A stretch of 37,773 bases of DNA from Clostridium sp. GTDB lineage: Bacteria; Bacillota; Clostridia; Clostridiales; Clostridiaceae. Position 1 is the stretch's first letter; each line of letters begins with the position of its first letter. This document shows positions 1 to 8,803 of the stretch, one piece after another. The notes beneath the pieces were generated by a model. The model was not told where the DNA came from. It searched no databases and was given only the letters and a program-made list of their open reading frames with translations. The DNA lies in the NCBI RefSeq assembly GCF_026168755.1, contig NZ_JAPFDR010000032.1, forward strand, positions 1 to 37,773. The letters run 5' to 3'. Both the position numbers and the translations under genes were made by a program.

Positions 1-209
1 AGAAAAAGAAAAAATGAAATATTAATTTGGAGGGAACATTGAAATTGAGCCGTAGAATTTAATCTTTGTGGAATTGAACTTGCGTAAAGAAGTTGTATTG
101 AAGCGTAAGCGACTTTTACAACTTTAGCAAGTTCAATGAAAGAAAGATATAAATTCTAGGCAAAAATTTCACAGTTCCCGGAAAATAAATATTTCATTTT
201 TTCTCTTCC
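1..209. repeat. Long imperfect palindrome (about 100-nt arms), MITE-like or giant hairpin
   Basis: The left arm (about 7-103) and the reverse complement of the right arm (about 107-205) align almost end to end. Shared blocks are GAAAAAATGAAATATT at the outer ends, then GGGAAC, TGAAATT, TAGAATTTA, ATCTTT and ATTGAACTTGC towards the centre, with a short loop around 100-108. No ORF of note lies in it. It sits immediately downstream of the minus-strand cobalamin riboswitch, so it would be transcribed in the leader of whatever gene lies beyond the left edge. Either a miniature inverted-repeat element inserted in that leader, or a long terminator-like stem (on the minus strand it ends in a U-rich tract), fits what is seen. 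The element may extend past base 1. Confidence 0.6.
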
Positions 210-254
210 ACGTGGTGCGCAATAGAATTCAATAGTTTATATAATATCATCCTT

Positions 255-420
255 ACCTTCCCACCGAAGTATAGATCAAAATCTAGGCAGGTCTCCTGGC
301 TTAAACTTCATCCTTATCTCATACCTTCCCAGCTTTATTAAAACCAGTGGCTTAATTTGAGATTCGTCCATTATTACAGTAGCGGGGGCTGCAGTGGCAT
401 TTAACCACTTTCCCTTTTAA
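255..420 (-). promoter_or_regulatory. Cobalamin riboswitch (aptamer)
   Basis: Read on the minus strand, the segment shows the hallmark order of the adenosylcobalamin/cobalamin aptamer: GGGAA followed by a GTGG...CCAC stem, the core GCAGCCCCCGCTACTGTAA (about 377-394), GGGAAGG and GGATGA, and then the B12 box AAGCCAGGAGACCTGCC (286-302). A final CTTCGGTGGG lies near 260-269. The aptamer binds a B12 coenzyme and usually represses a cobalamin transport, synthesis or B12-independent isozyme gene downstream. Downstream here means leftward past base 1, so the controlled gene is outside the window. It does not control oleate hydratase, which ends at 631 and lies upstream of the riboswitch. The expression platform would lie in 1-255, which includes the long palindrome. 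Confidence 0.93.
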
Positions 421-557
421 TTTTAAAATGTAATTTTAAAAACCTAAATTTTTAAATATTCTATTTTTATATCTATTTAATTAAATACTAATTTATAATA
501 TTATTCAAGTTTTATTTATTTTTTAATAATATTTTTCCGTAAAATATTATATAAAAT

Positions 558-597
558 AAAACAGTTGATATTTAAAATTATGATATCAACTGTTTTA
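558..597 (-). terminator. Intrinsic terminator after oleate hydratase
   Basis: The inverted repeat AAAACAGTTGATA ... TATCAACTGTTTT surrounds an AT-rich loop, about 33 bases after the stop codon of the minus-strand oleate hydratase gene. It has A/T runs on both sides, so it could act in either direction. The surrounding bases 421-630 are very AT-rich and show no other gene or RNA that I can support. Confidence 0.75.
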
Positions 598-630
598 AAT
601 TTATATATTAAAATATTACTTATATTTTTT

Positions 631-2349
631 CTATCTATAAGATGTCTTTAATGCTTCCTTTAATACTTTAGGATTCTTTTTATATGGAGTTACTGAACAT
701 ATTTTCTTATTCTTGACATCAAATAAAGTGTATACTGCAATTCTTGCAGCTCTTACAGAATACTCTTCTGTAAATACCATATCTTCTGGTATCTCAACAA
801 ATTGACTTATCATTGCAAAGTTTGTTGAGCCATCTGGTACAACCTTTGGTCTATCACTCATCTTACGAGGTTGGAATTGTGAGTCTATATATGGCATCAT
901 GCATGGAATTACATTAACTATATCATTCTTAATTTCATCAGCCTTATCTAACATATGAAGATGATATAATAATTCCATTAATATTTCTTCACCAGTACAA
1001 TCTCTCATTGGTTTTTTAATATAATCTCCATCCCTATCTGTATATATTCCATATCCCCAGAAAATCGTTGTATCTAAAGGTTGATTTTTAAAATGTGGTT
1101 GTGCTGCAACGACTATACTCATTAACCAATTAGAATCTTTAAATGTCATTAAAGCTCCACTACCTGGGATATTTCCTGAGAATTGCTCAATTAATTTTAA
1201 TAACTTATTTCCTTTAGATGTTACCGTAAAACTTTCCCAATTAGTTTGTTCTGGATGATTAAAGAATGGTTCTGGATTGCCAAGTCCAGGCTTTTTAGCT
1301 GCTATTTTTCTCCATAGCTCTCCAGACATTGGGTTTTCTGGTTTATATTCTGCTGGTGTATTATAATCTCCTAATGTTGCATTATCTGTCATACAACCAT
1401 TTATCATAATGCATACATCCTTCTCACCTAATTCAATAACCTTTTCTCCTTCTTCATCTTCTATATGAATTGCAGTTACTGTTATTCCAGGTCCTTCTTT
1501 AAAATCTAAATCAGTAACTGTAGCATTTATACTAAAGTCTACATTAAATTTATCTAAATATGATTTTAATGGTAATATTACTGATTCATATTGATTGTAT
1601 GGAGTACGTGTAACACCCTCTAATGTTTCTATACGTGAAAACTCGAAAATCATACGTTCCATATAACGCTTAAATTCAAATAAACTAGACCACTTTTGGA
1701 AAGCAAATGTTGTTTGCCACATATACCAGAAATTTGTTTCAAAGAAATGTGGTGTATTACTAAACCATTGTTCTATAGTCATATCATCTAAATTTTCTTC
1801 TGGAGTAATCATTAATTTACCTAATGCCATACGATCATCATTATTAAATCCCATACTTCTTACATCTTGAATAACTCCATTTTTATCTACTAATCTTGCT
1901 TGTGCATGTGTTGGATGTAAATGATCAAAATTTAATATTTCTTCTGTTACACTCATTCCTGGCATATCTAATGAAGGTATTGACCTAAATAATTCCCAGA
2001 AGTTTTCATAAGTCTCTTCATTAAGCATTCTTCCACCACGACAAACAAACCCATTTATCGGATCTCCAGCACCATCATTACTTCCACCTAGAATTTTTAA
2101 TCCTTCAATTATATGAATATTTTCACCTTTAAAATTACAATCTCTTATTAAGTAAGCAGCTCCTGCTAAAGAAGCTAAACCACCACCAACAAAATAAACT
2201 TGTTTATCATCATTAGCATCACTATATTTAAAAGTTTCATTTTCTTTTAAGTTCTTATTTTTGTTATTTTTCACCACCATTGTTGCAATAGCTGTAACAC
2301 CAGCTATGGCTCCTAATGTCCATAAAGCATTTGATTTATTTTTATTCAA
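631..2349 (-). CDS. ohyA: Oleate hydratase (MCRA family), FAD-dependent
   Basis: Adds water across the cis-9 double bond of oleate and related unsaturated fatty acids, giving 10-hydroxy fatty acids, usually as detoxification of host fatty acids. The 572-residue product matches the length of the myosin-cross-reactive antigen family. A Rossmann dinucleotide site, VYFVGGGLASLAGAAYL, lies at about 51-67, followed by the family block GGSNDGAGDP near 88-97 and FVCRGGRMLNEETYENFWEL. Residues 8-26 form a hydrophobic stretch ahead of the FAD domain, which suggests peripheral or anchored membrane association. The frame given starts at a TTG. A better-placed ATG (2358-2360), 10 bases after a GGAGG, runs into TGA after four codons; one extra A in the A-run would join it to this frame (see findings). 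Its own promoter and terminator suggest a single-gene unit. Family call is very safe; the exact N-terminus is not. Confidence 0.95.
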   Translation of the reverse strand: MNKNKSNALWTLGAIAGVTAIATMVVKNNKNKNLKENETFKYSDANDDKQVYFVGGGLASLAGAAYLIRDCNFKGENIHIIEGLKILGGSNDGAGDPINGFVCRGGRMLNEETYENFWELFRSIPSLDMPGMSVTEEILNFDHLHPTHAQARLVDKNGVIQDVRSMGFNNDDRMALGKLMITPEENLDDMTIEQWFSNTPHFFETNFWYMWQTTFAFQKWSSLFEFKRYMERMIFEFSRIETLEGVTRTPYNQYESVILPLKSYLDKFNVDFSINATVTDLDFKEGPGITVTAIHIEDEEGEKVIELGEKDVCIMINGCMTDNATLGDYNTPAEYKPENPMSGELWRKIAAKKPGLGNPEPFFNHPEQTNWESFTVTSKGNKLLKLIEQFSGNIPGSGALMTFKDSNWLMSIVVAAQPHFKNQPLDTTIFWGYGIYTDRDGDYIKKPMRDCTGEEILMELLYHLHMLDKADEIKNDIVNVIPCMMPYIDSQFQPRKMSDRPKVVPDGSTNFAMISQFVEIPEDMVFTEEYSVRAARIAVYTLFDVKNKKICSVTPYKKNPKVLKEALKTSYR

Positions 2350-2375
2350 TTTTTAGCCATAAATTTAATACCTCC
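2346..2375 (-). other. Probable one-base frameshift or slippery A-run at the ohyA start
   Basis: On the minus strand GGAGG (2375-2371) is followed 10 bases later by ATG GCT AAA AAT TGA, a four-codon dead end. With six instead of five A residues the reading becomes ATG GCT AAA AAA TTG AAT AAA, which runs straight into the oleate hydratase frame and gives an N-terminus MAKKLNKNK. As written, translation must start at the TTG (2349-2347), 21 bases from the Shine-Dalgarno sequence. Alternatives are polymerase or ribosome slippage on the A-run, or a sequencing/assembly error. Confidence 0.6.
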
Positions 2376-2407
2376 AATACTTTGTATATTTTATATTCTT
2401 CATTATA

Positions 2408-2437
2408 ATATTAATAGTTTAAAATGTATTTAGACAA
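2408..2437 (-). promoter_or_regulatory. Candidate promoter for ohyA
   Basis: On the minus strand TTGTCT (-35, 2437-2432) is separated by 18 bases from TAATAT (-10, 2413-2408), about 35 bases before the GGAGG of ohyA. The region is AT-rich, so chance matches are expected. It would give a short leader for a single-gene transcript. Confidence 0.35.
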
Positions 2438-2512
2438 TTATATTATTATGTTTAAAAATATAAAATATTAACATACTATTTAAACTTAATTAACATATTT
2501 ATTTAAATAATA

Positions 2513-4180
2513 TTACCATTTAAATTCCTTCCACTCTTTTGCATATTCATCAAAAAGTTCATTTATACCCTTTCCTATTGTTATATATTGATTATCAGTT
2601 AAATTTGCTAAAGATACTCGAATTGACCAAGTTGGTCCTTTAAATCCATCGCCATTTAACAAAACTATTCCATATTTTTCTGCCAATTCAAATAAAAATT
2701 CAATTGCACTACGCTCTCTCTTTAAATATTCAACAAATTCCTCTCCGTATTTAAATTTGGCCCAAACTAATAAATCATATTTATTATAATAATTTGTACT
2801 ATATATATCATTCTTCATTGGCAATCCAATTAAATTTTCATACAATAACTCTTTACGCCTTTTGCAGATATTTTTAGTTTGCTCTTTATATTTATCTTCT
2901 TTATCTAACAATGAAAATATTGAAAAAATAGCCATTTGCACTTGTTGTGGAGTAGATAAACCTGCTGTATGATTTAATGCTACTTGCCTACTATCAGCAA
3001 CTAATCTATCAATAAAAGAAATTTTTTCTGGATCTGTGCTCATAGTTGAATATCTTTCATCAACTATATCCTTATCATCTTCATTTAATTCAGCTATTAA
3101 CTTATCAAAAACATTTTCTTCTGCTAAAGCTATAACTCCTAATCTCCATCCTGTTACTCCAAAATATTTAGAATAAGAATATACACCAATTGTATTGTAT
3201 GGCATAGTAACCATTAATGATTTAAATTTATCACAAAATGTTCCATAAACATCATCTGTAACAATCATTAAGTTAGGATTATTTTTTTCTACGATTCTTT
3301 TTATATACTCCATAGACTCTTCATTTATTGCTACTGAAGGTGGATTACTAGGATTGACAATACAAGCTAATTTTATCTCCTTATCACACAACTTATCTAA
3401 CTCTTCCTTAGGATACTGCCATGTATGTCTACCTTCTTCATTAAATTCTGATGCATATATATTTACAACTTCAAAATTATATCTTGGTAACTCTGGAATA
3501 TCTAAATATGGTGTAAATATAGGCACTAATAATGCTATCTTATCTCCTGGGTATAGTAACCTATTAGCCTCTAGTGAATCAAATATATAACACATTGCAG
3601 CTGTTCCACCTTCCACTGCAAAAATCTGATGATTATCACTCTTGGGGTTTCCTCCCATTTCCTTAATTAAATAATCTCTTACTACTATTTCAATATGTGT
3701 AAGCATTCTATCTGGTAATGGATAATTATCTCCTATGATTCCATCTACAAGCTCAAAGACCCAATTATCCTTATCAAAATTATGTACATCTATTCCATAT
3801 TCTATTATGTTATTAAGCAACTCTATTCCTGGTGCATCTTTATGCTTGTCATAATAAATCTTAAATATATTATAAATTCCAGTATTATGAGGCATTCCTG
3901 CCAAGTCTCCATCACACCAAGTTCGTTGTGTTTCTTCTACTGCAAATTGGCCTAATGTAAAAAATGCTTGTCTTGGGGTTGCTGCTGTCCAATTAGGATT
4001 TCCCCTTCCTGCATTTAGCAGTATATTTGTACCTTTTTTCTCTGATTTTAATGCAAGCTCAATTAACCTATCCTTCAGCTCAAAAGGGCTTAAACTCTTA
4101 ACTTCCTCTATTAATTTTTTTCTTTTTATTTCTCTAATAGTACTTATACTAAACACCCCTTTAACTAAAAATTTATTCAT
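2513..4180 (-). CDS. aspD: Aspartate 4-decarboxylase / aspartate aminotransferase, PLP-dependent
   Basis: Removes the beta-carboxyl group of L-aspartate, giving L-alanine and CO2, with side aminotransferase activity; fold-type I PLP enzyme, cytoplasmic. The 555 residues match the long AspD form rather than ordinary 400-residue aminotransferases. Visible are NAGRGNPNW (about 56-64) near the N-terminus, VNPSNPPS (about 275-282), VTDDVYG (about 307-313) for cofactor-ring contacts, and YSYSKYFGVTGWRLG (334-348), where K338 should form the Schiff base and R346 bind the carboxylate. The first 28 or so residues precede the usual SPFELKDRLIELA start of the family; the ATG has only a weak RBS (AGAAG), so a later start is possible. 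In proton-motive aspartate-alanine systems the enzyme pairs with antiporter AspT, but no aspT lies next to it here. The 163-base gap to ohyA suggests separate transcription. Confidence 0.93.
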   Translation of the reverse strand: MNKFLVKGVFSISTIREIKRKKLIEEVKSLSPFELKDRLIELALKSEKKGTNILLNAGRGNPNWTAATPRQAFFTLGQFAVEETQRTWCDGDLAGMPHNTGIYNIFKIYYDKHKDAPGIELLNNIIEYGIDVHNFDKDNWVFELVDGIIGDNYPLPDRMLTHIEIVVRDYLIKEMGGNPKSDNHQIFAVEGGTAAMCYIFDSLEANRLLYPGDKIALLVPIFTPYLDIPELPRYNFEVVNIYASEFNEEGRHTWQYPKEELDKLCDKEIKLACIVNPSNPPSVAINEESMEYIKRIVEKNNPNLMIVTDDVYGTFCDKFKSLMVTMPYNTIGVYSYSKYFGVTGWRLGVIALAEENVFDKLIAELNEDDKDIVDERYSTMSTDPEKISFIDRLVADSRQVALNHTAGLSTPQQVQMAIFSIFSLLDKEDKYKEQTKNICKRRKELLYENLIGLPMKNDIYSTNYYNKYDLLVWAKFKYGEEFVEYLKRERSAIEFLFELAEKYGIVLLNGDGFKGPTWSIRVSLANLTDNQYITIGKGINELFDEYAKEWKEFKW

Positions 4181-4282
4181 AATCTTCTATTATTTCTATT
4201 TTGCTCTTTATATATTTAAAATATTCTTAATAACTGAAAGGATAGATTTTCACCTTAGAACAACTTTCTCCATTTAAAGATA

Positions 4283-4291
4283 TGTTATAAT
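4283..4291 (+). promoter_or_regulatory. Extended -10 promoter of the nucleotidase gene
   Basis: The sequence TGTTATAAT is a perfect extended -10 (TG-N-TATAAT) with no convincing -35 at the expected distance. It lies 67 bases ahead of the ATG, with an AGAGAGG ribosome site at 4347-4353. The intergenic segment 4181-4358 must also hold the divergent promoter of aspD, which I cannot place. Confidence 0.55.
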
Positions 4292-4358
4292 CTACTTATT
4301 CATAGCTAAAAATAATATACAGTTATTATTAAAATTTTATAAATTCAGAGAGGTATAT

Positions 4359-5873
4359 ATGAAAAATTTAAAAATTTATTTTACATCTGATATGCATGGA
4401 TATTTGTATCCAACAAACTACATAGATAAAGAACCTAAAAATATTGGTTTAATAAATATGATTAATGATTTCAAAAAAGATGGTAATACATTAATTATGG
4501 ATGCTGGTGATACTATTCAAGGTTCACCTCTTACTTATTATTTAAGTGGTCAAAAATTTAATATTCATCCTATTGCAGATATTATGAATGCTGCTGGATA
4601 TGATTTTATAACTCTAGGAAATCATGATTTTAATTATGGACTATTATATTTAAGAAAATATCTTCGTACATTAAAGGCTAAATGCTTATGTGCAAATGTT
4701 GTTGATAAAACTGGTGAACTACCTATATTACCTTATTCTATAAAGACCTTGGAAAATGGATTGAAAGTTGGAATTATAGGAATAACAACAGACTTTATAA
4801 ATCATTGGGAAAGAACTGAAAATATAGCTAACATAAACATTACTGATACATTTGAAGCTGTAAAATATTATTTTGATGAAGTAAAAGCAGCATCAGATAT
4901 TGTCATTGGACTTTATCACGGTGGATTTGAGTATGATTTAAACTCACATGAACAACTTATGTTTACAAGTGAAAATATAGCTTATAAATTATGTATGGAA
5001 TTTGACTTTGACATTTTACTTACTGGTCATCAACATATGCCATTAGCAGATACTATAATTAATGGTACTCATGTTGTTCAAACACCTCAAAGAGCTACCA
5101 GTTATGTACAAGTAGAATTGAATTTAAATAATTATGGTAGTAAGACTATTACTTCCTCTCTTAAGAAGGTTAAATTAAATTGTGAAAATGAAATATATAA
5201 TAAATATTTACCTTTAGAAAATGATGTTCAACAATGGTTAGACACTCCTATAGGATTTTTAGATGAAAATTTATATCCATCTTCTCATTTAGATATGGCT
5301 CTAAATGGTTCAGATTTAGCTAACTTTATAAATGCAGTCCAACTTGATGAAAGTGGTGCTGATATATCATGTACTTGCTTTTCTAATGAAATAAAGGGAT
5401 TTGATAAAAATGTTACTGTAAGAGATGTTGTATCTACTTATATGTTTCCAAACACGTTAGTAATAGTTGAAATTAATAGAGCTCAATTAAAAACAGTATT
5501 AGAAAGATGTGCTAGCTATTTTAGTAATGATAATGGAAATATATCAATTTCTGATGCATTTTTAAAGCCTAAAATACAACATTATAACTATGATTATTTT
5601 GCAAATATAGATTATACTTTTGATTTAAATAGACCTGTTGGTGATAGAGTTGTCTCTATAAAATTTAAAGGTAAAGAATTAGATGATACTTCTAAACTTT
5701 CTCTTGTTATGAATAATTATAGATCAACGGGAGTTGGTGGATATGATGTATATAAAGAATGTCCACGTTTAAGAGAAATATTAGTAGAAATGCCTGAAGT
5801 TATTATTGATTATTTTATAAAGCATAAAAATGTTAAAGTGGATAAGACAAAATATATTAATACTATTTATTAG
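4359..5873 (+). CDS. Cytoplasmic bifunctional metallophosphatase / 5'-nucleotidase
   Basis: Predicted to hydrolyse nucleoside 5'-phosphates and perhaps 2',3'-cyclic nucleotides, using two metal ions. The N-terminal calcineurin-like domain (about 1-270) has all the metal motifs in order: SDMHG, DAGDTIQGS, LGNHDFNYG, LYHGG and LTGHQHM. The C-terminal half (about 300-480) is the substrate-specificity domain of the 5'-nucleotidase family, with GSDLANFIN and NNYRSTGVGGYDVY. At 504 residues it is a normal length for the two-domain form. There is no signal peptide, lipobox or anchor, unlike UshA/CpdB types, so it should act in the cytoplasm, as proposed for the Bacillus YunD group. It is the only plus-strand gene of the left part, preceded by an extended -10 promoter and followed by a strong terminator, so it is monocistronic. 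The substrate is unknown. Confidence 0.9.
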   Translation: MKNLKIYFTSDMHGYLYPTNYIDKEPKNIGLINMINDFKKDGNTLIMDAGDTIQGSPLTYYLSGQKFNIHPIADIMNAAGYDFITLGNHDFNYGLLYLRKYLRTLKAKCLCANVVDKTGELPILPYSIKTLENGLKVGIIGITTDFINHWERTENIANINITDTFEAVKYYFDEVKAASDIVIGLYHGGFEYDLNSHEQLMFTSENIAYKLCMEFDFDILLTGHQHMPLADTIINGTHVVQTPQRATSYVQVELNLNNYGSKTITSSLKKVKLNCENEIYNKYLPLENDVQQWLDTPIGFLDENLYPSSHLDMALNGSDLANFINAVQLDESGADISCTCFSNEIKGFDKNVTVRDVVSTYMFPNTLVIVEINRAQLKTVLERCASYFSNDNGNISISDAFLKPKIQHYNYDYFANIDYTFDLNRPVGDRVVSIKFKGKELDDTSKLSLVMNNYRSTGVGGYDVYKECPRLREILVEMPEVIIDYFIKHKNVKVDKTKYINTIY

Positions 5874-5923
5874 AATCTAAATCATATATCATTTTATTCT
5901 AAAGCTATTTTAAATTAGAGTGT

Positions 5924-5972
5924 AAAAAACACCTATAACAGTAATTCAAATCACTGTTATAGGTGTTTTTTT
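5924..5972. terminator. Strong bidirectional terminator between convergent genes
   Basis: A perfect 19-bp stem (5924-5942 with 5953-5971, core CACCTATAACAGT) and a 10-base loop carry an A-run on the left and a T-run on the right. It lies between the plus-strand nucleotidase and the minus-strand ROK gene that converge here, and can end both transcripts. It marks the left border of the glycan locus. Confidence 0.95.
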
Positions 5973-6047
5973 CTAAATAGTTTAAATAATAAAGTTATCT
6001 ATTAAATACTCTAATATATATTAACATATCTATATTTAAATTCATCT

Positions 6048-6914
6048 TTAAAATAGCATTACACTTCCAATTATTGCACTTTTAGAAGTATCTTTTGTAA
6101 CTACTACTTCAACATTGTTTTCATTAAAATAATCAATACTCTTTCCTAAGAACAATTCACTACTCTTTGCTACTTGTCCTCCAACTATTACTCTATCTGG
6201 CCTAAACAATTCAGTCGCTAGCTTAAACACCTCTAATAAGTTATTTTCAAAAGTATTCCAAACTACTTTAGCTAAATCTTCACCCTTTAATGCTTTATCT
6301 GCAATTTCTTTTACTTCTAAACCAATAATTCCACATTCATTAGCAATTTTTAATATTCCCCTGCAAGAAATATAATCATCTATTATTCCATCCCTATACG
6401 GAATACTATATATCCATTTATTTTTTATAACTTCATTATTTTCAATATAAGCAGATCCACAACCTGTACCTATGCATACTGTAAAAACCTTATTGCTTTT
6501 CTTATTATTCAATAATTCTTCACCTAAAGCAAACATTGCTGCATCATTTTCAAACTTTACATTAAAATCATTAGTTATATTTTTCAAATTTTCTTTAGCA
6601 TATTTTATAATTTCTTCTTTTATATTTACACCATATATACTTTCATACTTATTTATACCCTTTATATATGATACTCCATTCTCATAATCAAAAGGACCTG
6701 GAAATGCAATACCCACTCCTGAAAAATTACAATTACTAAGTGAACTTATTCTTTCTTTTATTATGTTCATAATATTACATAATACTGTTTCCTTATCGCA
6801 ATTAGAAAATGACTCATTAATTATTATCTTATCATCTAAAATTTCACCATTACTATTTACTACTGCCGACTTTATATACGATCCTCCAACATCAAGACCA
6901 ACATAATACTTCAT
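6048..6914 (-). CDS. ROK-family sugar kinase
   Basis: Predicted ATP-dependent hexose or hexosamine kinase of the cytoplasm; in this locus mannose, GlcNAc or ManNAc are the likely substrates. The 288-residue product starts with the phosphate-binding loop YYVGLDVGGSYIKSAVV (residues 3-19). It has VGIAFPGPFD (67-76), the catalytic Asp in FENDAAMFALGEE (D124), and the second phosphate loop VCIGTGCGSAY (146-156). The Cys-rich zinc motif of many ROK kinases is missing; the corresponding stretch reads DDYISCRGI. I chose ATG 6914-6912 because GGAGG lies 11 bases ahead; an in-frame TTG further upstream would place the Shine-Dalgarno inside the coding region. It is the last gene of the GH38-isomerase-ROK operon, 46 bases after the isomerase stop, and ends at the 5.95-kb terminator. 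A repressor role is unlikely: no N-terminal HTH. Confidence 0.88.
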   Translation of the reverse strand: MKYYVGLDVGGSYIKSAVVNSNGEILDDKIIINESFSNCDKETVLCNIMNIIKERISSLSNCNFSGVGIAFPGPFDYENGVSYIKGINKYESIYGVNIKEEIIKYAKENLKNITNDFNVKFENDAAMFALGEELLNNKKSNKVFTVCIGTGCGSAYIENNEVIKNKWIYSIPYRDGIIDDYISCRGILKIANECGIIGLEVKEIADKALKGEDLAKVVWNTFENNLLEVFKLATELFRPDRVIVGGQVAKSSELFLGKSIDYFNENNVEVVVTKDTSKSAIIGSVMLF

Positions 6915-6960
6915 TTTGATTAATATCCTCCACAAATTTATTATTAATTCTTTTCATTAC

Positions 6961-8733
6961 TTATTTATTGTTGGTATTATCTCGTACATATGCCTTTATT
7001 ACACCTATTGTTTTTCCAACACTATTACCAGATGGTGATATTGTATATTCATATATATCAGCCGGAATTATAAAAGTTTCTGCATAATGAACTTTAAATG
7101 GCTTAAATTTATTGCTTGGACTTTCTATTATTGCCTCTTCTCCTTCAATAAGATTCAATACATTTAAAGTCCCATTTGTATTATTTTTTATTTTTTTGTT
7201 AAACCATAATCTTCTAGTTTCTATGAATTCTAACTCATGAAGTCCTGTTTTTTCTTCCTTAAATCCATCTTCTTCACTTATAGTAACAATGTTATTCACT
7301 AAATTTTTCTTTACCCATTCAGTGTTTCTATTAAACTGTATAACTTCTTTGCCATGCTCCAAATGAATTGGTCTTGGTAATCCATCTAATCCTACTCTTC
7401 CCCAATCCCAAAGCTTAAAGGTAAATATATATGGTGTGGCACTTATTTCTAATACAATACTATTTTTACCTGAACAATGTATTGTTCCATTAGGAATTAA
7501 AAAATGATCATGCTTTTTAGCAGGAAATTTATTTATATATTTTTCTACATCTAAATTATTTTCACCTGTTTGAGCCTCTTTTAATGCTGTTAAAAACTCT
7601 TCTTTATCAACATTATCTTTCATACCCAAGTATACTGTTGCATCTTCAGCAGTATCTAGCATATAGTAACTTTCATCTTGAGTATAACTCATTCCAAACT
7701 TATCTTTTATATACTCTTTTAATGGATGAACCTGTAAACTTAAGTTTCCACCCTCCATAGTATCTAAAAAGTCAAACCTAATTGGGAACTCAGCTCCAAA
7801 TCTGTTAAAGATACCATTTCCTAACAATTCTTTAGGCTTGTACAGCACCAAATCAATTGATGGAATCTCAACTCTAACATCTCCAAATCTTATGAATAAA
7901 CTATTTTCTTCTGGAACACAATCAAAGCACCATGCATAATTCTTACTACTTTTATCTAAATCACATACTTCCTTCATCCATTGTCCACCCCATACCCCTG
8001 GATCAAAGAATGGAACAACTCTAAATGGTGTAGTAACTGCTAAATCCATAGCTTTTCTAAAATTATCACCAGTTATCATCTTTACAGAATCATTATCATT
8101 AGTATCTAATATATAATCTATATCATTGAAAAACTTCTTTTTATAATTATCTACTAATCTCCATTCTATAAAGTATCCTCTTTTGTATTTCTTTAAAAAA
8201 TCTTCATTATAATTTTCTATTTTATAATTTCCTAATTTCCCACTTCTATATCTAAGTTGTATTTCCCACCTAGCTAAGTCTGCATAAATATGAATATCTG
8301 GCTTACATATCAGTAATGCACCAACTCCTAAAATTAAAATATTTCCTTTTTCAACTGAATTGATATTCCTTCTATACTCTTTAATCTTATTCTCGTCAAT
8401 TATGTCTTCTAGCCTTAAATCATTCATTTTTCCAAAAACTCTATCATCAGTTAAGTTATCATTAAATATATCTGTTATTTTTTCACCTTCAAAAAAAACA
8501 TCTTTCGTAAATATAACCTTATCAAACTCAATATACTTTGATATATTTTCTAAAACCTCATCTTCATATACCCCCATATAACAATCAATAGCAATTATAT
8601 TTTTTCTATTAATCATCTTACTACTAATTTCAGAGCAAATTTTCTCATATCCTAAAAATGCACCATCACAACTTTCTGAAACAAGTATTTCTGGATATTT
8701 ATCATAATTCGATTTTCTATTTATATACTTCAT
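6961..8733 (-). CDS. Class I mannose-6-phosphate isomerase with an extra N-terminal kinase-like domain
   Basis: The C-terminal part (about 235-590) is a type I phosphomannose isomerase of the cupin fold, which converts mannose 6-phosphate to fructose 6-phosphate with a bound metal. LSLQVHPLKEY (about 331-341) supplies the Gln and His metal ligands and HDHFLIPNGTIHCSG (about 408-422) another His, followed by the VLEIS strand. Residues 1-225 are not part of the normal 300-400-residue enzyme. They contain NIIAIDCYMGVYEDEVLENI (about 45-64) where nucleoside or uridine kinases have a P-loop, but the GxxxxGK[ST] signature is absent, so I read it as a degenerate kinase-like module of unknown role. 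Start: ATG 8733 with AGGTGGG 7 bases ahead; a GTG one codon earlier is less well spaced. Middle gene of its operon: 70 bases and a hairpin separate it from the GH38 gene. It links mannose from the glycan to glycolysis. Confidence 0.9.
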   Translation of the reverse strand: MKYINRKSNYDKYPEILVSESCDGAFLGYEKICSEISSKMINRKNIIAIDCYMGVYEDEVLENISKYIEFDKVIFTKDVFFEGEKITDIFNDNLTDDRVFGKMNDLRLEDIIDENKIKEYRRNINSVEKGNILILGVGALLICKPDIHIYADLARWEIQLRYRSGKLGNYKIENYNEDFLKKYKRGYFIEWRLVDNYKKKFFNDIDYILDTNDNDSVKMITGDNFRKAMDLAVTTPFRVVPFFDPGVWGGQWMKEVCDLDKSSKNYAWCFDCVPEENSLFIRFGDVRVEIPSIDLVLYKPKELLGNGIFNRFGAEFPIRFDFLDTMEGGNLSLQVHPLKEYIKDKFGMSYTQDESYYMLDTAEDATVYLGMKDNVDKEEFLTALKEAQTGENNLDVEKYINKFPAKKHDHFLIPNGTIHCSGKNSIVLEISATPYIFTFKLWDWGRVGLDGLPRPIHLEHGKEVIQFNRNTEWVKKNLVNNIVTISEEDGFKEEKTGLHELEFIETRRLWFNKKIKNNTNGTLNVLNLIEGEEAIIESPSNKFKPFKVHYAETFIIPADIYEYTISPSGNSVGKTIGVIKAYVRDNTNNK

Positions 8734-8753
8734 CACTTACCCACCTTTTATAA

Positions 8754-8796
8754 ATTCCCCAGGGTTAAGGGAATTTACTCCTTCCCCCTGGGGAAT
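8754..8796 (-). other. Intercistronic GC-rich hairpin
   Basis: The 11-bp perfect stem ATTCCCCAGGG / CCCTGGGGAAT lies between the GH38 stop and the isomerase ribosome site. No T-run follows on the minus strand (TTTATAAAAGG), so it is a poor terminator. It is better explained as an mRNA-processing or stability stem, or a partial attenuator, that sets different levels for the two genes. Its inner part resembles the hairpin at 14699-14733. Confidence 0.65.
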
Positions 8797-8803
8797 ACTA
8801 TTT

